Below are positions 36,557 through 45,788 of a stretch of 64,000 bases of DNA, in pieces (position 1 is the first letter of the stretch; every line of letters starts with the position of its first letter). The position numbers were made by a program, and so were the translations under genes. Source of the stretch: Novacetimonas cocois (GTDB lineage Bacteria; Pseudomonadota; Alphaproteobacteria; Acetobacterales; Acetobacteraceae); contig NZ_QEXL01000004.1 in assembly GCF_003311635.1 (NCBI RefSeq), positions 1-64,000 on the forward strand. The letters are read 5' to 3'. Below the pieces are notes generated by a model. That model made no database searches, was not told where the DNA came from, and worked only from the letters and a program-made list of their open reading frames with translations.

Positions 36557-39438
36557 GCCCCGCCCTGCACCACGTCATTGCATCGCAGGCACAGCTGCGG
36601 ATGCGCGGCGATGGTTCCCACTTCCTCAAGCACCTTCCAGCAGCGCGCGCACTTGTGGCCCGACGCGGCGCGGACGACGGGACCGCCATGCGGCGTGCCC
36701 TGCACCCCGTCCTGCACCCCGTCCGGCTGGTCCAGATAGATCGGGGCGCTGCCCGCCTCGATCGAAACATCCACCTGCGAGACGATCGCCAGTTCGCACC
36801 AGTCCACCTCGCCGAAAACGCTGGCCTCCTGCTCCGCCAGCGGCAGCGTGACCGCCGCCTGCAGCGACGACCCCACGATGCCGTTGCGACGCGCGGTCTC
36901 GATTTCGGTGGTGATGACGCGCCGCACGCCACGCAGCATGGCCCAGCGATCCTCCAGCGCGGGCTGGTGCCACTGCGCCGGGATGTCGGGGAAAGGCTGC
37001 AGATGGATGCTCTGCGTATTGCCCGGCCGCGCCAGCCACGCCTCCTCCGCCGTGAAGACCAGAACGGGGGCCAGCCACGCGCACAGGCAGCGGTGCAGAT
37101 GGTCCAGAACCGTGCGCGCCGCCCGGCGCTTGGGGCTGGCGGGACCATCGCAGTAGATCGCGTCCTTGCGCACGTCGAAATAGAACGCCGAAAGGTCGGC
37201 AGCGCAGAAGCCGTGCAGCGCGGGATAGACCCCCACCCATTCATGCGTTTCCACCGCGCGCGCCACCAGCCCGCCAAGTTCGCCCAGACGGTGCAGCACC
37301 CAGCGTTCCAGTTCCGGCAGGTCGTCATAGGCGACCCGCTCCTCCTCGGAGAAACCATCGAGCGCGCCGAGCAGCCAGCGCAGCGTATTGCGCAGACGGC
37401 GGTAAAGCTCACCCTGCTGCTTGAGGATGTCCTTGCCGATGCGCAGGTCCTCGTTGGTGTCGGAATTCATCACCCACAGACGCAGGATATCGGCGCCGAG
37501 CGAGTCGTTGACATCCTGCGGGGCGATGACATTGCCCAGCGACTTGGACATCTTGCGCCCCTGCTCATCAAGGACGAAGCCATTGGTCACCAGCGTGCGG
37601 AACGGTGCCACGCCCTTCGTTCCCACGCTTTCGAGCAGCGAGGACTGGAACCAGCCGCGATGCTGGTCCGAACCTTCGAGGTAGACATCGGCGGGGAACG
37701 GCAGCCCGTCATGGCCCAGCACGAAGGCATGGGTCGAACCGCTTTCGAACCACACGTCCACGATGTCGAATACCTGTTCGTAATCTTCCGGGTCGCGCCC
37801 TTCGCCCAGGAAACGCCCCGCCGGGGAGGAATACCAAGCATCCGCCCCCTCGGCCGCGAAGGCATCGACGATGCGCTTCATCACCGCCGGGTCGCGCAGG
37901 ACCTCGCCCGTGCGCTTTTCAACGAACACCGCGATCGGCACGCCCCATGCGCGCTGGCGGCTGATGCACCAGTCGGGACGCCCCTCCACCATGGAGGTCA
38001 GGCGGTTGCGCGACTGCGCGGGGACGAACGTCACCTTCTCCAGCGCCTCGAGCGCGCGCTGGCGCAGGGAGCCTTCGCCATCCATGCGGATGAACCACTG
38101 CGGCGTCGCGCGATAGATGATCGGCGCGCGCGACCGCCATGAATGGGGATAGGAATGGACCATGACCGTCCGCGCCACCAGCCCCGCCGGGGCCTGTCCC
38201 GCGGCAGCGGCATGGCGCATCACATCGGCCAGCGCGGCGCAGACCGGCTCCGCCGCCCTGAAGACATGCACACCCGCGAACAGCGGAACCCATTCGGCAT
38301 AGCGGCCGTCATCCATCACCAGTTCGGTGATTTCCAGCCCGTACTGGCGGCCAAGGCTGAAATCGTCCTCGCCATGGGCCGGGGCGGTATGGACCAGCCC
38401 GGTGCCCGCTTCGGTCGTGACATGTTCGCCCGGCAGCATCGGCACGTCGAAATCATATCCCTGCCCCCGCAGCGGATGGGCGCAGACCGCGCCCTTCAGC
38501 GCGCGGCCCGGCAGGGTGTAAAGCACGTGATGCGCGCTGATGCCCGCCGCGGCGCAGAACGGCTCGATCAGGTCCTCCGCCACCAGGACCTTCGATTCAG
38601 GCTCCAGCAGGGCGCCGTCGGTCACGTCATCCACCCGCACCACGGCATAGGTGATGTCCGGGCCATAGGCGATGGCGCGGTTGGCGGGGATCGTCCACGG
38701 CGTCGTGGTCCAGATGACCGCCGCCACGTCCTCCAGCGCATGGGCCGGGGTGGGGTCGTGGATGATGGGAAAGGCCACGTGGATGGCCGTGGATTCGTGA
38801 TCGCGGTATTCGATCTCCGCCTCCGCCAGGGCGGTCTTTTCAACCGGACTCCACATGACGGGGCGCAGGCCGCGATACAGCAGCCCGTTGAGCAGGAATT
38901 TCCCGATTTCGCCCACGATCGCCGCCTCGGACGAAAAATCCATCGTGGCGTAACGTCGCGCCCATTCCGCCTGCACGCCGAGGCGGCGGAATTCGGCGGC
39001 CTGGATATCCAGCCATTTCTGGGCATAGGCACGGCATTCGGCACGGAACTGCAGGACGGGAACGCCATCCTTGTCCTGTCCGCGCTTGCGGTATTCCTCT
39101 TCGATCTTCCATTCGATCGGCAGGCCGTGACAGTCCCAGCCGGGAATGTAATGCACGCCATAACCCGACATGCGGTGCGCGCGGTTGATGACGTCCTTGA
39201 GGATCTTGTTCAGGGCATGACCGATATGCAGGTGGCCGTTGGCATAGGGCGGGCCATCATGCAGCATGAAGACCTGCCGCCCCTGCGACTGCTGGAACAG
39301 GCTGTCGTCGAGCCCTTCCGCGGCCCAGCGCTCCAGCATCTCGGGCTCCCGTTTCGGCAGGCTGCCGCGCATGGGAAAGGAGGTGGTGGGAAGGAACACC
39401 GTCTCCCGATAGAGATCCTGTGGTTTTGACTCGGTCAT
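36553..39438 (-). CDS. ileS: isoleucyl-tRNA synthetase
   Basis: Class-I aminoacyl-tRNA synthetase of 961 residues. HIGH is found in NGHLHIGHALNK and KMSKS in GRKMSKSLGN; the editing domain motif TWDCHG-like region reads PGWDCHGLPIEW; the C-terminal zinc finger uses CARCWK and CLRCND. The start is ATG 39438 (MTESKPQDLYRETVFLP), since the frame beyond it is not family-like. It is encoded between ribF and lspA on the minus strand. Confidence 0.97.
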   Translation of the reverse strand: MTESKPQDLYRETVFLPTTSFPMRGSLPKREPEMLERWAAEGLDDSLFQQSQGRQVFMLHDGPPYANGHLHIGHALNKILKDVINRAHRMSGYGVHYIPGWDCHGLPIEWKIEEEYRKRGQDKDGVPVLQFRAECRAYAQKWLDIQAAEFRRLGVQAEWARRYATMDFSSEAAIVGEIGKFLLNGLLYRGLRPVMWSPVEKTALAEAEIEYRDHESTAIHVAFPIIHDPTPAHALEDVAAVIWTTTPWTIPANRAIAYGPDITYAVVRVDDVTDGALLEPESKVLVAEDLIEPFCAAAGISAHHVLYTLPGRALKGAVCAHPLRGQGYDFDVPMLPGEHVTTEAGTGLVHTAPAHGEDDFSLGRQYGLEITELVMDDGRYAEWVPLFAGVHVFRAAEPVCAALADVMRHAAAAGQAPAGLVARTVMVHSYPHSWRSRAPIIYRATPQWFIRMDGEGSLRQRALEALEKVTFVPAQSRNRLTSMVEGRPDWCISRQRAWGVPIAVFVEKRTGEVLRDPAVMKRIVDAFAAEGADAWYSSPAGRFLGEGRDPEDYEQVFDIVDVWFESGSTHAFVLGHDGLPFPADVYLEGSDQHRGWFQSSLLESVGTKGVAPFRTLVTNGFVLDEQGRKMSKSLGNVIAPQDVNDSLGADILRLWVMNSDTNEDLRIGKDILKQQGELYRRLRNTLRWLLGALDGFSEEERVAYDDLPELERWVLHRLGELGGLVARAVETHEWVGVYPALHGFCAADLSAFYFDVRKDAIYCDGPASPKRRAARTVLDHLHRCLCAWLAPVLVFTAEEAWLARPGNTQSIHLQPFPDIPAQWHQPALEDRWAMLRGVRRVITTEIETARRNGIVGSSLQAAVTLPLAEQEASVFGEVDWCELAIVSQVDVSIEAGSAPIYLDQPDGVQDGVQGTPHGGPVVRAASGHKCARCWKVLEEVGTIAAHPQLCLRCNDVVQGGA

Positions 39439-39632
39439 GACCCTGTTTTCTGACTGCTTGATCCAAAGAAACATGGAGGGACGGGACATGCCCCGTACAA
39501 CCGCAACGCAACCTTATGGGGAGGCGGCGGCCCCGCGGTCAAGCTTTCGCGACGCGCCCGCCCGGCGTTCGCTTTCCCCCGACCGTCCTGCCGACAGCCC
39601 TGCCTGCCGCTTTTCCTGCCTGTCCCGGCCAC

Positions 39633-40574
39633 TCACGTCCCGTTCATCGCGAGGAGGTAGTCGCGCGCGGCCTGCGTATCGCGCGCGATCTGTGCGCGCA
39701 GGGCGTCCAGCCCGTCGAATTTCCGTTCCTCGCGCAGCAGGGTATGCAACGCTACCGACAGGGTATGGCCGTACAGATCGCCCTCGAAATCCAGCAGGTG
39801 GACCTCCAGCCGGCTTTCCTGCCCGTCATTGATGGTCGGACGGCGGCCGATGTTCGCGACACCGGGACAGGTGCGGCCATCGGTCATGCGCACGCTGACG
39901 GCATAGACCCCGCGCGCGGGTTCCAGATGGCGGCCAAGGGCGATGTTGGCGGTGGGAAAGCCCAGCAGGCGCCCCCGCTTGTCCCCATGTTCCACCTGGC
40001 CACGGATCGACCACGGACGGCCCAGTTCCTCCGCCGCGCGTTCGGGATATCCCTCCTGCAGCAGGCGGCGGATGCGGGTGGAGGAATAGGGCCCAGCCGC
40101 GTCGCACAGGGCGGGCACCACCGTAAGGCCGATATCCAGCGCCTGCGCCTCCTGCGCGAGGAAGGCGACATTGCCGCGCCTGCGATGGCCGAACGCGAAG
40201 TCCGCGCCACAGCCGACATGCTGCACCCCCAAGCCGGCATGCAGGACATCGGTCACGAATTCCTCGGCGCTCATGGCGCTGAACTGCGGGGTGAAGGGTA
40301 TCTGGAAGACGTGCTTCACCCCGAGCGCCACGAGGGCGGAAAACCGTTCGTCAGGCAGCGTCAGGCGAAAGGGCGGGTCCTGCGGCCGGAACAGTTCGCG
40401 GGGATGCGGCTCGAACGTCACGACCGCCAGTTCGCGGTCCGGGCGCGCGGCATGCAGCGTGCGCAGCAGGTGGACATGGCCCAGATGCACCCCGTCGAAA
40501 TTGCCCAGCGCCGCGACCGCGCCGCGCGCGCTGTCGGGAATGTCGCGCCAGTCGGTGTAAAGATGCGCCCTCAT
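39633..40574 (-). CDS. ribF: bifunctional riboflavin kinase/FAD synthetase
   Basis: A 313-residue enzyme making FMN and then FAD. The N-terminal nucleotidyltransferase part has ALGNFDGVHLGHVHLL and TFEPHPREL, and SSTRIRRLLQEG precedes the junction. The C-terminal flavokinase shows GRLLGFPTANIAL, GVANIGRRPT and EVHLLDFEGDLYG. The ATG at 40574 overlaps the mtnC stop by four bases, so synthesis is coupled to the methionine-salvage genes upstream; ileS follows 194 nt downstream. Confidence 0.96.
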   Translation of the reverse strand: MRAHLYTDWRDIPDSARGAVAALGNFDGVHLGHVHLLRTLHAARPDRELAVVTFEPHPRELFRPQDPPFRLTLPDERFSALVALGVKHVFQIPFTPQFSAMSAEEFVTDVLHAGLGVQHVGCGADFAFGHRRRGNVAFLAQEAQALDIGLTVVPALCDAAGPYSSTRIRRLLQEGYPERAAEELGRPWSIRGQVEHGDKRGRLLGFPTANIALGRHLEPARGVYAVSVRMTDGRTCPGVANIGRRPTINDGQESRLEVHLLDFEGDLYGHTLSVALHTLLREERKFDGLDALRAQIARDTQAARDYLLAMNGT

Positions 40575-41293
40575 GCCGCCACCGGCAGGCCGAACATGTG
40601 GCTGACCTCCCCGAACGTGGCGGCGACGCGATGGGTCGTCCCGGCGACGGTGCCATCCTCGGACCGCGCGATCTGGCATGTCCGCAGCCCCGCCTGCGCC
40701 GCCGCATCGAGTTCGGCCACGACATCGGACAGGAACAGCACGTCCGCCGCCACCCACCCGGCCTGCGCCATGATATGGGCGTAGCTCGCGGCCGCGCGCT
40801 TGCCCCCCATCGCAAGGTCGTAAAACCCGTCGAACAGGGCCGTCACGTCGCCTTCGTCCGTATGGCCGTAAATCAGCTTCTGCGCCGCGACGGAGCCGGA
40901 GGAATAGACCGCAAGCCGGATCCCGGCCGCCGACCATGTCCGCAGCGCGGGCAGGACGTCGGGATACATCCGCGCGCTCAGCCGTCCCGTGCGATACCCC
41001 TGCGCCCAGGCGATTCCCTGCAATGTCTTGAGCGGGGCTATCTTCTCGTCACGGTCCATCCACGCCTCAAGCTGCGTCAGGGGATCCACGCCGGGGGCAA
41101 GGCGCGTGACCTCCGCGATCGCGGCACGGACCTGCGGGTCGTCGGCATGTTCACGCAGCAGGGCCGGCAGCGCCGCGCGCGCATAGGGAAACAGCACGTC
41201 ATGAACGAAGGAGACCGGGATGGTCGTCCCCTCGATATCGAGCAGGACGGCACGGGGCGGCGTGGAACGGGATGGCGAGGGATCAGGTGGCAA
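40571..41293 (-). CDS. mtnC: enolase-phosphatase E1
   Basis: HAD-superfamily enzyme of methionine salvage that enolises and dephosphorylates 2,3-diketo-5-methylthiopentyl-1-phosphate to acireductone. LLDIEGTTIPVSFVHDVLFPYA at the N-terminus holds the catalytic acidic residue (split block, residues 17-38); AVYSSGSVAAQKLIYGH and FLSDVVAELDAA are the other HAD motifs. There is no ATG in the N-terminal region; TTG at 41293 fits, with AAGGG seven bases upstream inside the end of mtnD. It lies between mtnD and ribF. Confidence 0.94.
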   Translation of the reverse strand: MPPDPSPSRSTPPRAVLLDIEGTTIPVSFVHDVLFPYARAALPALLREHADDPQVRAAIAEVTRLAPGVDPLTQLEAWMDRDEKIAPLKTLQGIAWAQGYRTGRLSARMYPDVLPALRTWSAAGIRLAVYSSGSVAAQKLIYGHTDEGDVTALFDGFYDLAMGGKRAAASYAHIMAQAGWVAADVLFLSDVVAELDAAAQAGLRTCQIARSEDGTVAGTTHRVAATFGEVSHMFGLPVAA

Positions 41294-41295
41294 TT

Positions 41296-41850
41296 TTACA
41301 CCCTTTTATCGTCAGGGGCGGCAAAGCGCAGCGCGATGTCATCGCCGGTATAGCGCGCGATCCATCCATCGGGATTGGTAAAGACCCGCAACGCCACGAA
41401 ATCGGGATCCGCGCCGCCATCGAACCAGTGGGGCACGCCGGCGGGAACCGAAATCAGGTCGCCGGCGGTGCAGCGGACATTGAATACCTGCCTGTCCACA
41501 TGCAGGACGAAGTCCCCATGTCCATGCACGAAAAACCTGATTTCGTCCTCGGCATGGACATGCTCGCTCAGGAACTTCCGCCGCGCGGCGTCCCAGCCCT
41601 CGCCCGCGCCGTGCATGCTGACGACATCGGCGGACCCTGCCCCCGTTTCGCCCATCAGCTGATCGAGATAGGGGCGGTAGATCTCCAGCACCTCGTCCGC
41701 CGGGGCGTCGCGGGGCGGGATCACGGGGCTGTCCCAGCGTTCGAAACGCACGCCGATTTTCCCGAGGATCGCGGCCATCTCGTCCCCATCCCCGGTCCGC
41801 AGGAGCGGGGTTGCGGGATTGTCGTCGCGATAGAGGGCAAGGCTGCTCAT
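41296..41850 (-). CDS. mtnD: acireductone dioxygenase
   Basis: A cupin metalloenzyme of 184 residues (from ATG 41850) that oxidises acireductone to the ketoacid precursor of methionine (iron form) or to off-pathway products (nickel form). The metal ligands are in SEHVHAEDEIRFFVHG (His-X-His-X3-Glu) and VPAGVPHWFD. The ATG overlaps the mtnB stop by ATGA. The frame extends ten codons upstream within mtnB, which is not needed. The mtnC TTG start lies 2 nt after its stop. Confidence 0.95.
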   Translation of the reverse strand: MSSLALYRDDNPATPLLRTGDGDEMAAILGKIGVRFERWDSPVIPPRDAPADEVLEIYRPYLDQLMGETGAGSADVVSMHGAGEGWDAARRKFLSEHVHAEDEIRFFVHGHGDFVLHVDRQVFNVRCTAGDLISVPAGVPHWFDGGADPDFVALRVFTNPDGWIARYTGDDIALRFAAPDDKRV

Positions 41851-42470
41851 GCCCGGATTTTCCGTTTTTCCAGTTCGCACGCCAGAAGGAATTCCAGCCC
41901 CTCCAGCCGGGCAAGGGCCATGTCCATGTCGTCGCCCCAGACATAAACGCCATGCCCCCGGATCACGTATCCCATGTGCATTTCGGCAAGGTGCGGCGCG
42001 ACAGCCTGCGCAAGGCGGGCAATGTCCTGGTCATTGTCGAAGACCGGCAGGCGCAGGCTGACATCGTGGGTTTTCTGCCCCTCGAACACCTTGAGCACCT
42101 CGTATCCCGACAGGACGAGCGCGTCATCCGCCAGCATCGACAGCACGGTGGAGGCCACGGAATGACCATGCAGCACCGCCCCCGTGCGCGGGAATGCGGC
42201 ATAGATCTGGCAGTGCAGCAGGGTTTCGGCGCTGGGCCGGTCGCCGGCATGCACGGGCGTGCCATCCGCCGTGACCTCGATCACGCCATGGGGCGTCAGC
42301 ATGCCCTTGTGCCCGCCCGAACGCGTGATCGCGATCAGCCCGTCAGGCAGGCGACAGCTGATGTTGCCCGCCGTCGCGGGCACCCACCCAAAACGATCCA
42401 TCCGGCGTCCCGCCGCGATGATGTCGTCCACCGCGACCGCGCGCGGGTCGGAAGAAATAACCTTGTCCAT
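41847..42470 (-). CDS. mtnB: methylthioribulose-1-phosphate dehydratase
   Basis: A 207-residue class-II aldolase-fold zinc enzyme that dehydrates methylthioribulose-1-phosphate. Family blocks are VPATAGNISCRL, GGHKGMLTP, RPSAETLLH, the zinc site HGHSVAS, and the third histidine in IRGHGVYVWG. It is the first gene of mtnB-mtnD-mtnC, giving three consecutive salvage steps. The upstream isomerase mtnA and the MTA phosphorylase or kinase are not in this window. Confidence 0.95.
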   Translation of the reverse strand: MDKVISSDPRAVAVDDIIAAGRRMDRFGWVPATAGNISCRLPDGLIAITRSGGHKGMLTPHGVIEVTADGTPVHAGDRPSAETLLHCQIYAAFPRTGAVLHGHSVASTVLSMLADDALVLSGYEVLKVFEGQKTHDVSLRLPVFDNDQDIARLAQAVAPHLAEMHMGYVIRGHGVYVWGDDMDMALARLEGLEFLLACELEKRKIRA

Positions 42471-42568
42471 CGAACCTTCACGACTGCTCTGGCAGGCCTG
42501 CCCCGGCGATCCGCCGCACGGCCTGTCTGGCCGCAGGTGGCCTCATGCCGCCCCGCCTGCCGCCCTGC

Positions 42569-42826
42569 CTATTTTACGTTGTGGCCCGACGGCTGGCTGC
42601 TTTCGGTGAAGTTCGCATCGCGCTGCTGCGTGGCGGGGCCGGATATGTGGCCGCCCGCGTTCTGCTGCGACGGGGTGACGGGTTCGTCATCGGCGATGTT
42701 CTTCTTGAACGTCTTGATGCCGCGCGCCATGTCGCCCATCAACGAGCTGATCTTGCCCCCGCCCCCAAACAGCACAAGCACGACCGCAAGAACGATCAGC
42801 CAATGTCCCCAGCTCAAGCTACCCAT
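42569..42826 (-). CDS. tatA: twin-arginine translocase TatA
   Basis: An 85-residue pore-forming component of the Tat export pathway. It has a single N-terminal membrane helix ([19 protein letters not shown]) followed by the amphipathic helix [20 protein letters not shown], then a polar tail. The ATG at 42826 gives the standard MGSLSWGHW start. tatB and tatC do not follow, so it is transcribed apart from them. It lies 98 nt upstream of mtnB's side on the same strand. Confidence 0.94.
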   Translation of the reverse strand: MGSLSWGHWLIVLAVVLVLFGGGGKISSLMGDMARGIKTFKKNIADDEPVTPSQQNAGGHISGPATQQRDANFTESSQPSGHNVK

Positions 42827-43024
42827 AACACCCTCGATTTCCGCGTCGCCGACGCAAAAGCTGTTTTTCCACGACCCATGCCGCCATGACATGTGCCAGA
42901 CGCGTCTTCCCTCACATGAGGCCACGCAGTCGTTGATGCAAGCATCGCCCCGCCGCTTTTCCACCACATGATAGCATGCGGCATAGCATGCGGCCCCGAT
43001 CCCGTATCGGGTCCTGTCCCCGCC

Positions 43025-43585
43025 CTATTTAAGCGGCAGGATAAAACCATACGCAGGATAGACACTTTTGCCGATGCCGTGAATGGGGCTCCACCAGACC
43101 TGCACCCGTGACCAGTCATTGCGACTCGATACATCAATGACGGGATCAGCGCGTCCGATGCGTCCGGGCACCCAGTTCGCCTGTTCCACCACCAGTTCGC
43201 GCGGGCCACGGACGGAACGCACCACCGCCACGTGCCCGTCCGGCAGGCGGCCGGTCGCGCGCAGTACCAGCACCGCGCCGGGCCTGGGGGCGTGCGAACG
43301 CGGGTAATGGCCCGATGCCTCCGCCCACCACTGGGCCGCTGCCCCATGTAGGTTCACCCCCGTGATCTGCCGGGCATAGGGGGCGCACTGCACCGGTCCA
43401 TGCCAGCTTCCGCTGCCGCCACCGGCACAGCCCGCCACGACCGGCAGCACCGCCACCACCGCGATCCGCGCCGCCCGGCATATCGCCACACGCACCGTGC
43501 TTCGCACCCTGTCGCGCCGTTGTCCGCCCTGTCCGAAACGCCGCCCGCCCCCTTCTTGCGGCATCACGCGGATTTCATGCGCCAT
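43025..43585 (-). CDS. CHAP-domain putative lipoprotein
   Basis: A 186-residue protein with a long basic N-terminus, a hydrophobic segment and a lipobox-like VVAGC (about Cys53). The CHAP amidase/peptidase fold follows, with the nucleophile in VQCAPYARQITG and the histidine in DGHVAVVRSV, then VVEQANW. Such domains usually cleave peptidoglycan cross-links or amide bonds. The ATG at 43585 lies inside the end of recX; shorter starts such as the ATG at 43564 would give a more conventional signal peptide. Confidence 0.82.
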   Translation of the reverse strand: MAHEIRVMPQEGGGRRFGQGGQRRDRVRSTVRVAICRAARIAVVAVLPVVAGCAGGGSGSWHGPVQCAPYARQITGVNLHGAAAQWWAEASGHYPRSHAPRPGAVLVLRATGRLPDGHVAVVRSVRGPRELVVEQANWVPGRIGRADPVIDVSSRNDWSRVQVWWSPIHGIGKSVYPAYGFILPLK

Positions 43586-44265
43586 ATGCGTTCCTCTGCC
43601 TCCTGCGCGTCCATCTCCAGCGCGCGAAGGGCAATATCGCGCGAAAAACCCGATCGCGCCATCGCCTCCATCGCACGGCGGTCCCGCGTGGCGGCGGCCT
43701 CCCCTTCCTCTTCGGGGCGACGGAAGGGACCGGCCCGCCGCTTGCGCACGAATACGAGGGCTGCTGCAAGCTCGGTTTCGCGGCCCTCCTCCCCCCGCGC
43801 GCCCAGCGTTTCCTCCATCGCCTGCGTGACCACGGCGCCATCGACGCCCCGCGCGGCCAGGTGCGCGCCGATCGCCCGGCGCGACCGGCCCGCCCGCGTC
43901 AGGGAACGCGCGCGTGATTCGCTGAACCGCGCGTCATCGACCGCGCCAAGCGCCTGCATGTCGGCAATGACGGCGGTGATGTCCGGGGCGGATTCGGCAA
44001 TGCGGCCCGCGATGTCCGCAGGCTCCATGCCCTCGGCCTGCGCCCTGCGGCCCCAGCGCTGCATCACCCGCGTCAGGACCCGCTCCATCCCCGCGACGGT
44101 GGTGGAAAAACGCGCGACATGCGACAGCGCCGCCGCCCGCAGCGCCGCGCGATCCGGCGCGGGACCGGCCGGACGCGGGGCGTCCCCCCGCCGCGTGGTG
44201 CGGCCCGCGCGGCAGGATGCGGGGCGGCGCGTGGGCATGCCAGGATCATCCGTATCATCCGTCAT
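43564..44265 (-). CDS. recX: RecX family regulatory protein
   Basis: A 233-residue helical-repeat protein that modulates RecA filament growth. The three-helix repeats are seen as AALSHVARFSTTVAGMERVL, AVIADMQALGAVDDARFSES and REIGAHLAARGV-like GAHLAARGVDGAVV, with a C-terminal repeat SGFSRDIALRALEMDAQE. A proline/arginine-rich N-terminus precedes them. The start chosen is the ATG at 44265 (MTDDTDDPGMPTRR); the frame is open further but overlaps the argD leader. recA is not nearby. Confidence 0.88.
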   Translation of the reverse strand: MTDDTDDPGMPTRRPASCRAGRTTRRGDAPRPAGPAPDRAALRAAALSHVARFSTTVAGMERVLTRVMQRWGRRAQAEGMEPADIAGRIAESAPDITAVIADMQALGAVDDARFSESRARSLTRAGRSRRAIGAHLAARGVDGAVVTQAMEETLGARGEEGRETELAAALVFVRKRRAGPFRRPEEEGEAAATRDRRAMEAMARSGFSRDIALRALEMDAQEAEERIWRMKSA

Positions 44266-44389
44266 GGCCCCATTGTGCCATATCCCGCCCCGCCAGGGCG
44301 ACAGGCCGGCAGGCGCCACGCCGGGCAATGCCGTAAAAAAAACGCGGCCCACGCATGGAACCCACGACAGGGTGAATACCGATAGATGG

Positions 44390-44418
44390 TTGCATTTGCG
44401 CCACTGCGGCAATATTCT
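44390..44418 (+). promoter_or_regulatory. candidate sigma-70 promoter for argD-argF
   Basis: TTGCAT (44390-44395), 17 bases, then TATTCT (44413-44418). Spacing is ideal and both boxes match four or more consensus bases. Transcription would begin near 44425, leaving a long leader before the argD ATG at 44577. Confidence 0.5.
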
Positions 44419-44494
44419 TTCCAATTCCGTGAAATAAGGGTGTGTCCGCATGAGGCATGACACGCCAGTCACGGAAGCCGGAAACGCAGCGCAG

Positions 44495-44519
44495 GCCCAC
44501 CCTCACGGCGTGGGCTTTT
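44495..44519 (+). promoter_or_regulatory. terminator-like hairpin in the argD leader
   Basis: GCCCAC (44495-44500) pairs with GTGGGC (44510-44515), followed by TTTT (44516-44519). Lying between the candidate promoter and argD, it could act as an attenuator; the T-run is short. Confidence 0.45.
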
Positions 44520-44576
44520 CACGTTGTTTTCCACGAAAAGCTTTCCAACCGAGCAACGAAATCACAAGGCAATTCC

Positions 44577-45788
44577 ATGATTCCCGCCCTGATGCCGACA
44601 TTCAATCGCACCGACCTCGCTTTCGAGCGGGGAGAAGGCGCCTGGCTGTACACGGCGGACGGGCGACGATTCCTCGATTTCGGGGCGGGGATCGCGACCT
44701 CCTCGCTGGGGCATAACAATCCCCACCTCGTCAACGCCATCGCACAGCAGGCGGCGCGGGTGATGCATGTCTCCAACCTCTACCGCATCCCGCAGGCGGA
44801 AAAGCTGGCCGAGCGACTCGTCGCCGCGAGCTTTGCCGACAGCGTCTTTTTCTGCAATTCGGGCGCCGAGGCGAACGAGGGCATGATCAAGATGATCCGC
44901 CGCGCGCAGGCCAAGAGCGGCCATCCGGAGCGCGTGCGCATCATCTGTTTCAACGGCGCGTTCCACGGGCGCACGCTGGCGACGCTGGCGGCGACGGGAA
45001 ATGCGAAATACCTCGACGGGTTCGGCCCGGTGGTGGAGGGTTTCGACCATGTGCCGCTGAACAACATGAACGCCGTGCGCGCCGCCATCACGGACGAGAC
45101 GGCGGGCATCATGATCGAACCCGTGCAGGGCGAAAGCGGCATCAACCTTGCCGATCCGCGCTTCCTGCGCGAACTGCGCGCCGCGTGCGACGAGTACGGC
45201 CTGTTCCTTGGCATGGACGAGGTCCAGTGCGGCATGGGACGGACGGGCAGGCTGTTCGCCCATGAATGGTCGGGCGTCACCCCCGATGTCATGACCACGG
45301 CCAAGGGCATCGCAGGCGGCTTCCCCATGGGGGCGATCCTGGCGACCGAACAGGTCGCCCGCCACATGACGCCCGGCAGCCACGGCACGACGTTCGGCGG
45401 CAACCCGCTGGCATGCGCCGCGGCGAACGCGGTCCTCGACGTCATCCTCGCCCCCGGTTTCCTTGAACAGGTCCAGGCGCGCGGGGCGATGCTGGGGCGC
45501 GAATTCGATACGCTCGTCGCGCGTTATCCCGATGTCTTTTCCGCCCATCGCGGCGTCGGCCTGATGATCGGCCTGCAGTGCGTCGCACCCGTGTCCGCGG
45601 TGCAGGACGCGGCAATGCACGAAGGGATGCTCAGCGTCACGGCCGGCGGCAACGTCCTGCGCCTTGTCCCGCCCCTGACCGTCACGGAAGAAGACTGCCG
45701 CATGGCGGGCGAAATGCTGGACCGCGCGGCGCGGCGCGTGCATGCCGACATCGCTGCCTCGGCCGCACGGGCGGAGAGCGTGGCATGA
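44577..45788 (+). CDS. argD: acetylornithine aminotransferase
   Basis: PLP-dependent class-III aminotransferase of 403 residues in arginine synthesis, possibly also acting in lysine synthesis as DapC. FFCNSGAEANEGMIKM, GAFHGRTLATLAATG, MDEVQCGMGRTG with PLP-binding Asp214, and the Schiff-base Lys243 in TTAKGIAGG are all present; HGTTFGGNPLACAAA follows. The ATG at 44577 has AAGGC upstream and gives the usual N-terminus. Its stop overlaps argF by ATGA. Confidence 0.96.
   Translation: MIPALMPTFNRTDLAFERGEGAWLYTADGRRFLDFGAGIATSSLGHNNPHLVNAIAQQAARVMHVSNLYRIPQAEKLAERLVAASFADSVFFCNSGAEANEGMIKMIRRAQAKSGHPERVRIICFNGAFHGRTLATLAATGNAKYLDGFGPVVEGFDHVPLNNMNAVRAAITDETAGIMIEPVQGESGINLADPRFLRELRAACDEYGLFLGMDEVQCGMGRTGRLFAHEWSGVTPDVMTTAKGIAGGFPMGAILATEQVARHMTPGSHGTTFGGNPLACAAANAVLDVILAPGFLEQVQARGAMLGREFDTLVARYPDVFSAHRGVGLMIGLQCVAPVSAVQDAAMHEGMLSVTAGGNVLRLVPPLTVTEEDCRMAGEMLDRAARRVHADIAASAARAESVA

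Larger units (their letters stand above)
44266..44576. other. 311-nt divergent region between recX and argD
   Basis: It carries the recX promoter on one side and, for argD, a sigma-70-like promoter (44390-44418) followed by a roughly 150-nt untranslated leader with a terminator-like hairpin (44495-44519). An A-run of eight lies near 44335. No convincing coding sequence. Confidence 0.6.

Noticed and set aside
44425-44576. Known riboswitch (SAM-II, guanidine or similar) ahead of argD
   Set aside because: I could not match any consensus core; only the hairpin and T-run are supportable.
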